From Estrella lausannensis (lineage in GTDB: Bacteria; Chlamydiota; Chlamydiia; Chlamydiales; Criblamydiaceae): a stretch of 64,000 nt of DNA. Location: positions 1 through 64,000 of the forward strand of contig NZ_CWGJ01000026.1 in the NCBI RefSeq assembly GCF_900000175.1, read 5' to 3'. Under the pieces are notes generated by a model, which worked only from the letters and a program-made list of their open reading frames with translations, ran no database searches and had not been told where the DNA came from. Made by a program: the position numbers and the translations under genes. Below are positions 1-8,173 of the stretch, piece after piece. The first letter of the stretch is position 1; the number at the start of each line of letters is the position of its first letter.

Positions 1-376
1 CCTCATCAATAAACCCAATGATCTCTCCGAACATCTCATCAATTTTTTGGTGTCCCTCGTTGGTTTTCATCTTAGCGACCAACTCTTTTACTTCTTCTCT
101 TTGAAATTTGTTTTTAGCCAGTTTCGTGAAGTTGCGATCGCAAAAGGAGATGGTGGCGCGTTGAGCTCTTTGCCAGTCGGATTGTCCAAAGACTGCTTTG
201 AAAGCGTTCCATACACGGTGCAGAACGGTAGCAATAGAGCCTAAGAATCCGTCGCGCTTGGCGTAGCCGGCAATGCCTTTTAAGGCGCTGACTTCGCTCG
301 CTGTTACAATATCGGCTTTAACCAGAGTATCGCCGATGAAATCAACAGGCTTTGCAATGATTGGATTTAATGACAT
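1..376 (-). CDS. Hypothetical protein, 3' end cut by window edge
   Basis: An open frame on the minus strand starts with ATG at 376 and stays open to base 1, giving 125 residues of the N-terminal part. An AAGGAG Shine-Dalgarno lies about 7 bases upstream of the ATG, which fixes the start well. The visible protein (MSLNPIIAKPVDFIGDTL...) has no signal peptide or membrane segment; it looks helical and becomes rich in Lys and Glu toward the cut end. I do not recognise the family. The plus-strand frame over the same bases is its shadow. It is divergent from the acidic protein at 674, and the AT-rich gap between them (377-673) should hold both promoters, although no clear -35/-10 pair stands out. 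Confidence 0.75.
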   Translation of the reverse strand, partial: MSLNPIIAKPVDFIGDTLVKADIVTASEVSALKGIAGYAKRDGFLGSIATVLHRVWNAFKAVFGQSDWQRAQRATISFCDRNFTKLAKNKFQREEVKELVAKMKTNEGHQKIDEMFGEIIGFIDE

Positions 377-673
377 AACTCACTCCTTAAGGTTTTTTCT
401 GTTTATGTATTTAAATATAACTTATCTTTGTAAAGATATTATAAATTAATTTCGAGAAACTTATTGATTTCAATTGGAATTTGTGATGATGCCTTAAAAG
501 GTATTGGTGATTTTTAGGCATTCGGAGACTCAATTTAGAGATGCTTCAAATATTAAGTAAATCTCGATTGTAAGTATTTTATTGCTGTTAAATAGCTTAA
601 TAATATAAATTATCCGGCTTTGAATGAAGAAATGTGTGTTAAATATTGAAATAAAATTAAATGGAGAAAATTA

Positions 674-1966
674 ATGATTCCCTTAAACGGAGCGAACGCG
701 GCAAATCAGTGTCAATACCCTGAAATCATCGTGATAGAGGACGAGTCTGAAGTTGTTTTTAAGCAGGAGCCGGTTTCAATCGAAGAGAACACAGAAGAGA
801 AACAAAACTTGAGGGTCGGAGAAGTCGGTCGTCGCTGCTTAAAGCAAAAATTGATCAATGTGTCCGAGCTTGAGGACACTCTAACCGATAAAATGAAGCG
901 GATGAAGGATATAAAAAGAGCCCATTCCAAGCCGCTAAAAGAATCCGGCGATCGCGGAAAAAATACCCTTTCTTTTGTCAGACAAACTCTCAAAGAGGCG
1001 AACAGATGCTGGGAAAATCAACAGTTTGTAAAAGCAGCAGAGCTCTATTCACAAGTTGCCTATCACAAGGAAGCGAGGCGCGATCTCGCCAAAGCCTCCC
1101 ATATTCAGGTGTTCAGAGATCTTTATCTGAGTCATTTGGAGATTTGGAAAGGCTCGGAGTCGGTTCAGGAAAAAGCTGCAGCGATTGACCAGGCGCGCTA
1201 TAGCCTCAATCAATATCTGAAGGAGGAGGTTAATGGTGTGTGTCGCCAGAGTCATTTTGCGACTTTTGCTCACGATGTGTTTGAGCTGGCGGTAAAACTA
1301 ATGCAGGATCAATGCGAGGCTTCCTTTGAGCACTGGGACTCTTTGCTGGCGATTTATCTCGAACATCCGATCCTGGTTGGAGTAGAGGCTTTTAAGGGTT
1401 GTATTGATGATGTGCTTTACAACATGACAGCGTGCATTAGCAATTTGGCTGCCAGCCATCCGAATGTTAGCCAGGAGCTGGCCGAGAGAATGAGGGAGCT
1501 TCTTAACCATCAATCCATTCCTCAGGATCTAAAAGAGAATTATCAGCGCTGGCTGCTTATTGAGTGGAACGTTGCTATCGTGGAAAAGGCCGTACAGGTT
1601 GCCGATGGCGACAACATGGAAGGTATGCAGGTAATTCTGGCGACAGTTGTTGAAGAAAAGGAGGGTGCCGGGGAGCAGAACCGGGTGGTTTCATCTACGG
1701 AGGATTTTCTGGTTGACTGGATGCTTGAATCGGGCACTGCAGGCGATAGCCCCAACCCGGTCCAGCCCATGGTATTCAATCCTTTCATGAATGAAGGCGA
1801 TGAACCGCAACCTTTGTTCGACGGTCCACAACCCCTATTTGAGGATGAGGAAGCTGAGGTAGTGCAAGCGATGCACATACTAGTTAACCTAAACCCGGTC
1901 AATCGTAGTCTCAAAAGGAGCCGGGAGAGCGATCATGATTTCGGCGACAAAAGACGAAAGTCGTAA
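674..1966 (+). CDS. Acidic protein with NLS-like tail and SUMO-like motifs; candidate host-directed effector
   Basis: This 430-residue protein matches no enzyme family I recognise. ATG 674 follows a GGAG box about 8 bases away. Seen in the sequence: residues 18-21 are IIVI followed by EDESE, the form of a SUMO-interacting motif; residues 29-32 are FKQE followed by Pro, the psi-K-x-E form of a sumoylation site; a helical stretch around residues 100-140 resembles one TPR hairpin; the region 355-400 is very acidic with a short PQPLF repeat; and the last residues hold KR, ten residues, then KRRK (414-429), the classical bipartite nuclear localisation pattern. There is no signal peptide, so export, if any, would use a type III or similar route. 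The function as a nuclear effector is inference; the open frame itself is secure. Confidence 0.8.
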   Translation: MIPLNGANAANQCQYPEIIVIEDESEVVFKQEPVSIEENTEEKQNLRVGEVGRRCLKQKLINVSELEDTLTDKMKRMKDIKRAHSKPLKESGDRGKNTLSFVRQTLKEANRCWENQQFVKAAELYSQVAYHKEARRDLAKASHIQVFRDLYLSHLEIWKGSESVQEKAAAIDQARYSLNQYLKEEVNGVCRQSHFATFAHDVFELAVKLMQDQCEASFEHWDSLLAIYLEHPILVGVEAFKGCIDDVLYNMTACISNLAASHPNVSQELAERMRELLNHQSIPQDLKENYQRWLLIEWNVAIVEKAVQVADGDNMEGMQVILATVVEEKEGAGEQNRVVSSTEDFLVDWMLESGTAGDSPNPVQPMVFNPFMNEGDEPQPLFDGPQPLFEDEEAEVVQAMHILVNLNPVNRSLKRSRESDHDFGDKRRKS

Positions 1967-1986
1967 GAAATTGCTTTAGACCCCAA

Positions 1987-2015
1987 AGGCCTTCTTCTTT
2001 TAAACGAGAAGGCCT
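1987..2015 (+). terminator. Hairpin terminator after the NLS-like protein gene
   Basis: A perfect 9-bp stem (AGGCCTTCT pairing with AGAAGGCCT) with an 11-nt loop begins 20 bases after the stop codon at 1966. The T-run after it is weak, so termination efficiency is uncertain. Confidence 0.55.
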
Positions 2016-2058
2016 GGAGTTTGAAATGAATGGATACCGCATCCGTTATGCCAAAAGT

Positions 2059-2090
2059 GCCAAAAACCAGATTTTGAGACACTTTCGGTA
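2059..2090. repeat. Palindromic family A, right-end remnant
   Basis: The bases match the right end of the family A element (CAAAAACCAGATTTTGAGAC, then ACTTTCGGTA), with no left partner nearby. Treated as a decayed or truncated copy. Confidence 0.75.
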
Positions 2091-2219
2091 TAGGGTCGCA
2101 ATTTTCAAAAGTCTTGCCTTGCGCTATACGAAAGCACCTATCTGTTTTTAAATAATTAAGGCTTATTTGACTTTAATATCCTCTATTGATAGTTTATCCC
2201 GTCTAATAATGGATGGGTT

Positions 2220-2831
2220 ATGTTGGAAATAAGTTCGTTGTTCAATCCCTCAAGGATTGCGCTTGATGATATCGATGAGGCAACTCCGCTCTCTTCCCTT
2301 GCGATAAAACCGTTACTCAATTGCATTCTGGAGGGAGACTCTTCCCTTAAAGAGCGCATACGAACTATCTCATCCGAGGAACTCTTAAATCTGATCAAAA
2401 GAGTATTCGCGGAAGGGCTGGAAGCTCAACTTCTTGATAATCCCTTGGAAACCTTGGAAAAGCTGATCGCTGCAATACCCAAGGAGGCGCTTGAGGCGCT
2501 TGATAGGGAGGATATGATTCCTCTTCTTGAAGAGGCAAAGAGTATGTTTGAAGAGGCAGAGTACTACGCCGGCCTCTGTCAAGAAAAGGGTTTTTCCCTA
2601 AAGCTGATTCTACGAAGAGTGTTAGAGGTGATAGTTACCATTATCGATAGCCTCATCAATGCTTTTGGGATCGGTGATTTTTTCAATCCAGCCGAGAGCG
2701 AGATGCATGCGAGCATCAAGTCGCAAAAAATTATGATGCTTCTCAGCATGTTTTCGATGCTGGCCACCGTCGTTCTTCCCTTGACCGGCGCTGCCGAGGG
2801 TGCGGCGGTCATCGGCAGTATTTTGCGGTAA
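2220..2831 (+). CDS. N-terminal part of a split membrane-anchored AAA+ protein
   Basis: This 203-residue frame holds a helical N-terminal region rich in Leu and Glu (residues 1-130), an amphipathic segment near 130-150 and the start of a hydrophobic membrane segment (about 170-203). It stops at 2831 inside the second copy of a 20-bp tandem duplication (2805-2824 and 2825-2844). Removing one copy joins it in frame to the AAA+ frame downstream, and the two ORF phases differ by exactly the 20-base offset. The intact gene would run 2220-4033 and encode about 597 residues, with the membrane segment continuing through LAIIALSIVWPF. The start at 2220 has no strong Shine-Dalgarno. Confidence 0.65.
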   Translation: MLEISSLFNPSRIALDDIDEATPLSSLAIKPLLNCILEGDSSLKERIRTISSEELLNLIKRVFAEGLEAQLLDNPLETLEKLIAAIPKEALEALDREDMIPLLEEAKSMFEEAEYYAGLCQEKGFSLKLILRRVLEVIVTIIDSLINAFGIGDFFNPAESEMHASIKSQKIMMLLSMFSMLATVVLPLTGAAEGAAVIGSILR

Positions 2832-2844
2832 TCGGCAGTATTTT
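2805..2844 (+). repeat. 20-bp tandem duplication that breaks the AAA+ gene
   Basis: Two adjacent 20-bp units (2805-2824 and 2825-2844) differ at one base, C at 2810 against A at 2830. That A creates the TAA stop at 2829-2831 that ends the upstream frame. The 20-base length shifts the phase by two, so the downstream AAA+ frame is out of register. Confidence 0.9.
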
Positions 2845-2977
2845 ACTGGCCATTATCGCGCTGAGTATTGTATGGCCCTTTATCAAACCCTCACCCACAT
2901 CTCTGCCGGGTAATGCCGAAAACTGGACTCGGGAGATTTCAAAGAGCAAATCGCTATTTCAGGGGCGAAAAGAGTCT

Positions 2978-4033
2978 TTGGATGCGATTGCGGAGATCCT
3001 CAAAATGAAGCGTCATGCCCTGCTGGTGGGACCATCAAGGGTGGGAAAGAGTTTGACCGCCAAGGCATTCGCGCAAGCGATCGAGAGAGGCGACTACCCC
3101 TTTCTTTCGGGAAAGACCGTTTTCCGCATCAACACCGCCGACCTGGTCGGCCATCAAGCCTCCTTCTTAGGAGGGGGAAACACTATCCTCAATAAAATCA
3201 GCGATGCGATGGGACGTTTTAGAGGCGACATCATACTGGTATTGGACGAAGTGCATATGGCCTGTAAAGAAGGGGAAAAACTAGCAGATCAACTTAAACC
3301 TTTTTTAGATGAGAATGGCGACTTTGTCCATGTGATTGGCATCACGACAGAGGATGAGTACCGCCATGTCAGGGAAAACAACGCCTTTGCCCTGCGCTTT
3401 GACTGTATCCCCATTACCAACACCTCGAAAGAAGAGACGGTACAGCTTTTGGCGGATATGGCCCTGACAAACGCCGCTCATCCTCTACTCCAAGAGGGCG
3501 TTTTGGATTTTATCGTCGATGCCGATCGGGATGCCGTTGTGCCGCAGCCGGCGACTGCCTTGAAACGTCTGAAAAAGTGTATCACCCAAGTCGAAAAGGG
3601 GCAGATGCCCGATCATGACGCGAAAATGGAAATCCTGTCGAGGAAGATCAGGGCTCTCAGATCCCGGTTGCTTGTAGCGGCAGGTTCTTTGGATGAGAGC
3701 CGTGCCAAGTTGGCAAAGCTGAAGAGGAAACTTAAAGCAAGAGAGGCTAAAGTGGCTCTGAAAAGGGGGGCCGTAGAGAGGCTCTATCGTGAAAAGGAAA
3801 AATTCATCGCTTTAAAAGATGATTTCTATCGAGCCGCACTTAAGATCGGGCCTCTTGCCGGGAACACCATAGGGTCGGCTGAAAGAGCAAACATCAATCG
3901 CCTGTCGTTGATGAGACGCTTTTTGCTGCCGGCATATTTCTCTTATCTGGAGAGGGAATCCAAGGAGCTGAAGGTACCGCTTGTGATCGACAAACAGCTG
4001 GCGTCAGAAGTTTTTGCAAGCGACAATCACTAG
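2978..4033 (+). CDS. ClpB/ClpA-like AAA+ ATPase domain with coiled coil (C-terminal part of split gene)
   Basis: The 351-residue frame (first possible start TTG 2978, but it continues upstream in phase to the duplication) encodes one AAA+ module. Visible motifs are Walker A GPSRVGKS near residue 18, Walker B IILVLDEVH near residue 88, and FALRFDCIPI, where ClpA/ClpB first ATPase domains have their arginine-finger region. Residues 200-275 are a Lys/Arg/Glu-rich coiled coil, placed like the ClpB middle domain. A second nucleotide-binding domain is absent, so this is not a full disaggregase. Together with the upstream frame the ancestral protein was a membrane-anchored AAA+ ATPase. Whether the C-terminal part is still translated is unknown; the initiation site is weak. 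Confidence 0.7.
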   Translation: MDAIAEILKMKRHALLVGPSRVGKSLTAKAFAQAIERGDYPFLSGKTVFRINTADLVGHQASFLGGGNTILNKISDAMGRFRGDIILVLDEVHMACKEGEKLADQLKPFLDENGDFVHVIGITTEDEYRHVRENNAFALRFDCIPITNTSKEETVQLLADMALTNAAHPLLQEGVLDFIVDADRDAVVPQPATALKRLKKCITQVEKGQMPDHDAKMEILSRKIRALRSRLLVAAGSLDESRAKLAKLKRKLKAREAKVALKRGAVERLYREKEKFIALKDDFYRAALKIGPLAGNTIGSAERANINRLSLMRRFLLPAYFSYLERESKELKVPLVIDKQLASEVFASDNH

Positions 4034-4047
4034 AAGGCCCTGATTTA

Positions 4048-4119
4048 TACCGAAAGTGTCTCAAATTTGAGATTTAGGCTCTCTCGTTGCCAAGCCAAAA
4101 TTTTGAGATACTTTCGGTA
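4048..4119. repeat. Palindromic family A, short copy
   Basis: A 72-bp inverted-repeat copy beginning TACCGAAAG and ending CTTTCGGTA, with the central part of the full-length form deleted. It lies just after the AAA+ stop codon. Confidence 0.85.
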
Positions 4120-4178
4120 TATACTGAATCGGTTAACAGGCTCTTAGAAGCTGTACTGAACTCATGCTGATTGGAGTT

Positions 4179-4943
4179 TTAGAACAGGCTCTTGAGCCAG
4201 CGGGCCCCCTCTTTGAATGAATCCGGGGATGTGCCGTGGCCTTTGTGTCCTATGGATGGAGTTACCGTCATCTCGACGGGAGGTGTGCGGATGCCTTTGC
4301 TAAAGCACTCTTCAACGAGGGCTTCCATAAATTCAAAAGAAGCTCTCGTTCCAACTCTTGTGTCCCTGTTGCCAATCAGAATCTTGATGGTTTTGCCCGC
4401 AAGCTTCGGGATGAAGTTCGTGAGTGACTGGGCCTGCATCAGCGCGCTAGGGAAGCGCTCTTGAAACTCTGCTAATTGTGGAAAACCGGTCAGGGGCGCA
4501 AAGGCGAGCGTCGCTCCGATCTCGCTAAGTTCTGCGGCGACTCGAAGAGCGATATAACCTCCCCTGGAAAGTCCCATCAAAGCGGTTTTATTTAAATTCA
4601 AGACTCCTTCTCTTTCGAGATACTCTAAGTCGCGTATAACCGCTTGTACATAATTGTCGAGGAAATGAGGGTTTTGAAGCAGGCTTTCTGCCCATTTATG
4701 CATTGCGTCCTGCGGGTTATCCCCTCGTAAGTGATGGGGCAATGTAAAAGAGAGGCAGCGCACTTTGTTCTCGGCAAGTTCGAGCACCGGCTGGTTGAAC
4801 GGATCGAGAGTTAAACTGCTTTCTGCGGACAGAGCGAAATAGACAACGACAGGAACACTTTTGTCTGCTGCATCAGATGACAGCTCCAAGATCTCAAGGT
4901 TGCTAAGAGATGGCCTCTTTTTCAGGAACGGTAGACTCTTCAT
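4179..4943 (-). CDS. Alpha/beta hydrolase (dienelactone hydrolase/esterase-like)
   Basis: The protein, 254 residues from the ATG at 4943, has the alpha/beta-hydrolase layout: a beta-strand VPVVVYFAL, then the nucleophile elbow GLSRGGYIA with Ser in G-x-S-x-G, a later acid-loop strand IKILIGNRDTRV, and a C-terminal His (IGHKGHG). It is probably a cytoplasmic serine hydrolase; its substrate cannot be told. The frame stays open another 29 residues upstream, but that stretch lies inside pcnB and has no better start. From 4943 the gene overlaps the pcnB stop by about 40 bases, which indicates one transcript with translational coupling. An AGAAGG box lies upstream. Confidence 0.8.
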   Translation of the reverse strand: MKSLPFLKKRPSLSNLEILELSSDAADKSVPVVVYFALSAESSLTLDPFNQPVLELAENKVRCLSFTLPHHLRGDNPQDAMHKWAESLLQNPHFLDNYVQAVIRDLEYLEREGVLNLNKTALMGLSRGGYIALRVAAELSEIGATLAFAPLTGFPQLAEFQERFPSALMQAQSLTNFIPKLAGKTIKILIGNRDTRVGTRASFEFMEALVEECFSKGIRTPPVEMTVTPSIGHKGHGTSPDSFKEGARWLKSLF

Positions 4944-6183
4944 CGGTTGCCTGCCTTCTTTTGGGGGGAGGGTGGTGGGCGCCTCTTGCGGGTCTTGTTT
5001 TCTGCTGATGGAACTTCTTCCACGACTCATAGGTTTCAGTGAGGGTGGGATTGAATACAGCCCTTAGTTTAAAGAAGGTGAGCGCCAGCGGGAACTCTTT
5101 GTGGGAGGTGAATTTGGGTTTCGCATGCCTTTTTCCCGTTAACGGGGTGAACCGGTACTGCGTCGAGAGGATATAGGAGGCAAGGTGTGTCAGCCTTCTG
5201 GGGAAGTGGGAAAACGAGTGGGTAATCAGGTTTTTGATCACGTCTGTTGAAGCGAAGATAATCTGGCCGAGATGGGGCTTGGTGCCTTTGGCGATATACT
5301 CGTTTTCAATTTCCTGTTCGAGCGCCGGGTACAGCAGGCAGCTGACCAAAATGGAGCGGTCAAGAGGGGCTTTTGGATGTTTCCGATGCACCTGATCGAT
5401 GATTCTCAGGTAATGATAAACCTCGTCTCCCTTTTTTGTTTTGAGGAAACGGTAAAGGTCGGGAAAGATCAGCTCCAGAATGCCAAAGGCGGAGAGAAGC
5501 TTGAAGAACTCGAAGGAGAAACCTGACTCCATCATTTTCAGCACTTCTTCGAGCAACCTGGAAGGGGAGCTTTTGACAATCTCTGTCTTACACGCCTGCA
5601 GGGCATCTGCGCAATCCTTGGACATCTTAAAACCGAGCCGCGCGATAAATTTCAGGATGCGAATCATGCGGACAGGATCTTGGCGGAAGCGGTTTAAGGG
5701 GTCGCCAATGGAGCGTAATATGCCTTTGCGTGTGTCTTCCCATCCTCCCACATAATCGATCACGATGTGGCTGGAAGGATCGTAGAACAGGCCGTTGATC
5801 GTAAAATCGCGGCGCATGACGTCTTCTTCTTCGGTTCCCCAGCGGTTGTCGTGGGTGATGAGATCCTGGCTGTCGGTATCTCCTGATCTGAAAGTGGCTA
5901 CTTCAATTACCTTATGCCCAAAGCGGATGTGCGCCAGGCGGAAACGTCTGCCGATCAGAAGGCAGCGTCTTTGAAACAGCGCTTTGATCTCCTCGGGCTT
6001 GGCGGAAGTGGAGATGTCGAAGTCTTTTGGGGTTTTTTTTGTGAGCAGATCGCGTACGCTGCCCCCGACCAAGTAGGCCTTATGTCCGGCGTTTCTCAAC
6101 GTCTCGATCACATAAAGAGCGTCTTCGTCGATGAGCCGGGAGTCGATGTCATGGTCTGAAGCAAGGTATGTCTTTGGCAGCAC
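4903..6183 (-). CDS. pcnB: Poly(A) polymerase / CCA tRNA nucleotidyltransferase family
   Basis: This class II nucleotidyltransferase has 426 residues. Visible are the nucleotide-binding LVGGSVRDLL near residue 40, the catalytic DFDIS acidic pair near 56-60, the RRDFTINGLFYDP block with its RxDFTIN signature near 140, and the RFRQDPVRMIRILKFIARLGF helix near 195. A basic tail (ARGAHHPPPKRRQ) is typical of PcnB-type enzymes. It would polyadenylate RNA for decay or repair CCA ends; the tail and overall length favour PcnB. Start is GTG at 6183 with a weak ribosome site and no better codon nearby. Overlaps the hydrolase gene at its 3' end. Confidence 0.88.
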   Translation of the reverse strand: MLPKTYLASDHDIDSRLIDEDALYVIETLRNAGHKAYLVGGSVRDLLTKKTPKDFDISTSAKPEEIKALFQRRCLLIGRRFRLAHIRFGHKVIEVATFRSGDTDSQDLITHDNRWGTEEEDVMRRDFTINGLFYDPSSHIVIDYVGGWEDTRKGILRSIGDPLNRFRQDPVRMIRILKFIARLGFKMSKDCADALQACKTEIVKSSPSRLLEEVLKMMESGFSFEFFKLLSAFGILELIFPDLYRFLKTKKGDEVYHYLRIIDQVHRKHPKAPLDRSILVSCLLYPALEQEIENEYIAKGTKPHLGQIIFASTDVIKNLITHSFSHFPRRLTHLASYILSTQYRFTPLTGKRHAKPKFTSHKEFPLALTFFKLRAVFNPTLTETYESWKKFHQQKTRPARGAHHPPPKRRQATDEESTVPEKEAIS

Positions 6184-6791
6184 GGAACTAATGTAAATTA
6201 TTGATGTTCAAAGTTGATATTTTTATTCACTATCAGAATAGAGTCTCTTGCTTTTGGTGTCAAGGAAAGGGGTTTTGCTTTTATACCGAAAGCCTATCAA
6301 AATTTGGCATGGGGGCTTTGAGAAATCCTCGGGATTGAAAGATCTTAAGTCACCTCATATTGCTAATATTGGGTGACTTGTGATCTTTCTATTGCGAGGA
6401 TTTCTCTTTGCCAAAAACCAAATTTTGAGACACTTTCGGTATAGCGGCTTCTCAAGTTTTGCCCCATCGCCTGACGGTTTTATCCTTTTGAGCCGATGCC
6501 GACATGAGCTCTAAATAGGTTTTTTTTGTTGAAAACCCCAGATTGTCTGTGGCTTATGATTTGGTGGAGGGCTTTGAAGATTTCAAGAACAGTCTCTCAA
6601 TTCAATAAATTGAATCGGGAGTATGTTTTTATCACTTTTTCTTGATCTTGGACGAGGGTTCATTTACCTTATAGGTGTCTCTGATCCAATTTCAGTCGGT
6701 TTTTTGGATTTTTTTACCTTTTTTACTTCGGAACAATTCGGAGATTGTCTCATAAATCGGCAGTAGTGATCGTTCAGCGAGAAGGGGAATC
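6184..6791. other. 608-bp intergenic region between divergent pcnB and glmM
   Basis: No gene is supported here. It holds a full-length palindromic family A element (6284-6441). Past it, T-rich DNA precedes glmM; a TTGGAC ... TATAGG pair around 6653-6680 with 16-bp spacing is a weak promoter candidate for glmM. Confidence 0.7.
6284..6441. repeat. Palindromic family A, full-length copy
   Basis: 158 bp, flanked by TA on both sides, with ends TACCGAAAG and CTTTCGGTA. The left end carries the variant CCTATCAAAATTTG. Inner arms GTCACCTCATATT / AATATTGGGTGAC are visible at the centre. Confidence 0.9.
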
Positions 6792-8162
6792 ATGCTTTTG
6801 GAAGCGGGAAAGAAAATATTTGGAACGGATGGCGTTCGCGGAAGGGCAAACCATTTCCCTATGACAGTCGAAATAGCGCTCGCTCTGGGAAGGGCGGCAG
6901 GCTATGTTTTCAGAAAAAAGGCTAAAAAAAGCCGCGTCGTCATCGGAAAAGATACCCGCCTCTCTTGCTACATGTTTGAAAACGCCCTGATTTCAGGTCT
7001 CTGCTCGATGGGAGTGGATACCTTGATGGTAGGCCCCTTGCCAACTCCGGGGGTGGCCTTTATTACCCGAGCCTATCGTGCCGACGCCGGCGTTGTTATC
7101 TCAGCCTCGCACAACTCTTTCCAAGATAACGGAATCAAATTTTTCAATGGGGACGGTTTTAAGCTTCCCGACGAGATGGAGGAGGAAATCGAAAAGTTGA
7201 TCAGGGATGATAAATTTGACGACTTCATCCCTCTGGAAAACGAGATTGGTAAAAACTTTAAGGTTAATGACGCCGACGGCCGTTACATAGAATTTGCTAA
7301 AGGAACATTCCCAAGAAAGCAGAACTTAAATGGGTTGAAAGTGGCTCTCGACTGTGCCAATGGTGCGGCACACAGAGTAGCCCCCCTGATTTTCAAAGAA
7401 CTGGATGCAGAGCTCTACAGCTATAGCATCAACCCTAACGGACTTAATATCAACGAATCGTGCGGTTCCCTGCATCCTGCGCTAATCCAGGAGGCCGTCA
7501 AGAGGCACCAGGCTCACATCGGCATTGCCCTTGATGGCGATGCCGACAGAGTCATTTTGGTTGACGAGAAGGGGGCAGTAGTTGACGGTGACACTATTTT
7601 GGCGATCTGCGCCAGGGATTTGAAAGAGAGCGGTAACTTGCATGGCAACACTGTTGTGTCGACAGTTATGGCCAATCTTGGAATGATCAAAGCTCTTGAG
7701 TCGATAGGCGTAAGGGTAGCCCAGGCGCAGGTAGGCGATCGTCACGTCATCCAGGAGATGGTCAGGCTCGGGTCGAATTTGGGCGGAGAGCAGAGCGGAC
7801 ATATGATTTTTGCCGACTACAACACGACAGGCGATGGCCTGGTATCGGCCCTGCAGGTTCTAAGAATTATGATCGAGAAGGGCAAGCCGCTCAGCGAGCT
7901 GGCTTCTTTCGTTGAGAGGTATCCGCAAGTGTGCGTCAACGTCAAAGTGAAGGCAAAACCCGACCTGAAAACGCTTTCGCATGTCCAGGACATGATCGAG
8001 CAGGGGAAGCAGAAGTTGAAAGACCGGGGAAGAGTGTTGGTGAGGTATTCTGGAACGGAGAAAATCTGCCGTGTCATGGTAGAGGGGCAAGAGGAGACGA
8101 CTGTCAGAGAAATTGCGGACATGATCGCAGATTCAGTGGCAAAATCGATTGGAGATAAGTGA
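6792..8162 (+). CDS. glmM: Phosphoglucosamine mutase
   Basis: GlmM (456 residues) converts glucosamine-6-phosphate to glucosamine-1-phosphate on the way to UDP-GlcNAc for LPS and peptidoglycan-like wall precursors; it is cytoplasmic. The sequence shows the N-terminal IFGTDGVRGRAN, the phosphoserine loop ISASHNSFQDNGIKFF near residue 104, the Mg-binding DGDADR near 247, the sugar loop GGEQSGH near 332 and the phosphate-binding RYSGTE near 417. ATG 6792 follows GAGAAGGGG. Length is normal for the family. It is followed directly by glmS, which makes the substrate, so the two steps are co-transcribed, the same pairing as in Chlamydia. Confidence 0.97.
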   Translation: MLLEAGKKIFGTDGVRGRANHFPMTVEIALALGRAAGYVFRKKAKKSRVVIGKDTRLSCYMFENALISGLCSMGVDTLMVGPLPTPGVAFITRAYRADAGVVISASHNSFQDNGIKFFNGDGFKLPDEMEEEIEKLIRDDKFDDFIPLENEIGKNFKVNDADGRYIEFAKGTFPRKQNLNGLKVALDCANGAAHRVAPLIFKELDAELYSYSINPNGLNINESCGSLHPALIQEAVKRHQAHIGIALDGDADRVILVDEKGAVVDGDTILAICARDLKESGNLHGNTVVSTVMANLGMIKALESIGVRVAQAQVGDRHVIQEMVRLGSNLGGEQSGHMIFADYNTTGDGLVSALQVLRIMIEKGKPLSELASFVERYPQVCVNVKVKAKPDLKTLSHVQDMIEQGKQKLKDRGRVLVRYSGTEKICRVMVEGQEETTVREIADMIADSVAKSIGDK

Positions 8163-8173
8163 CGGGAGGAGTC

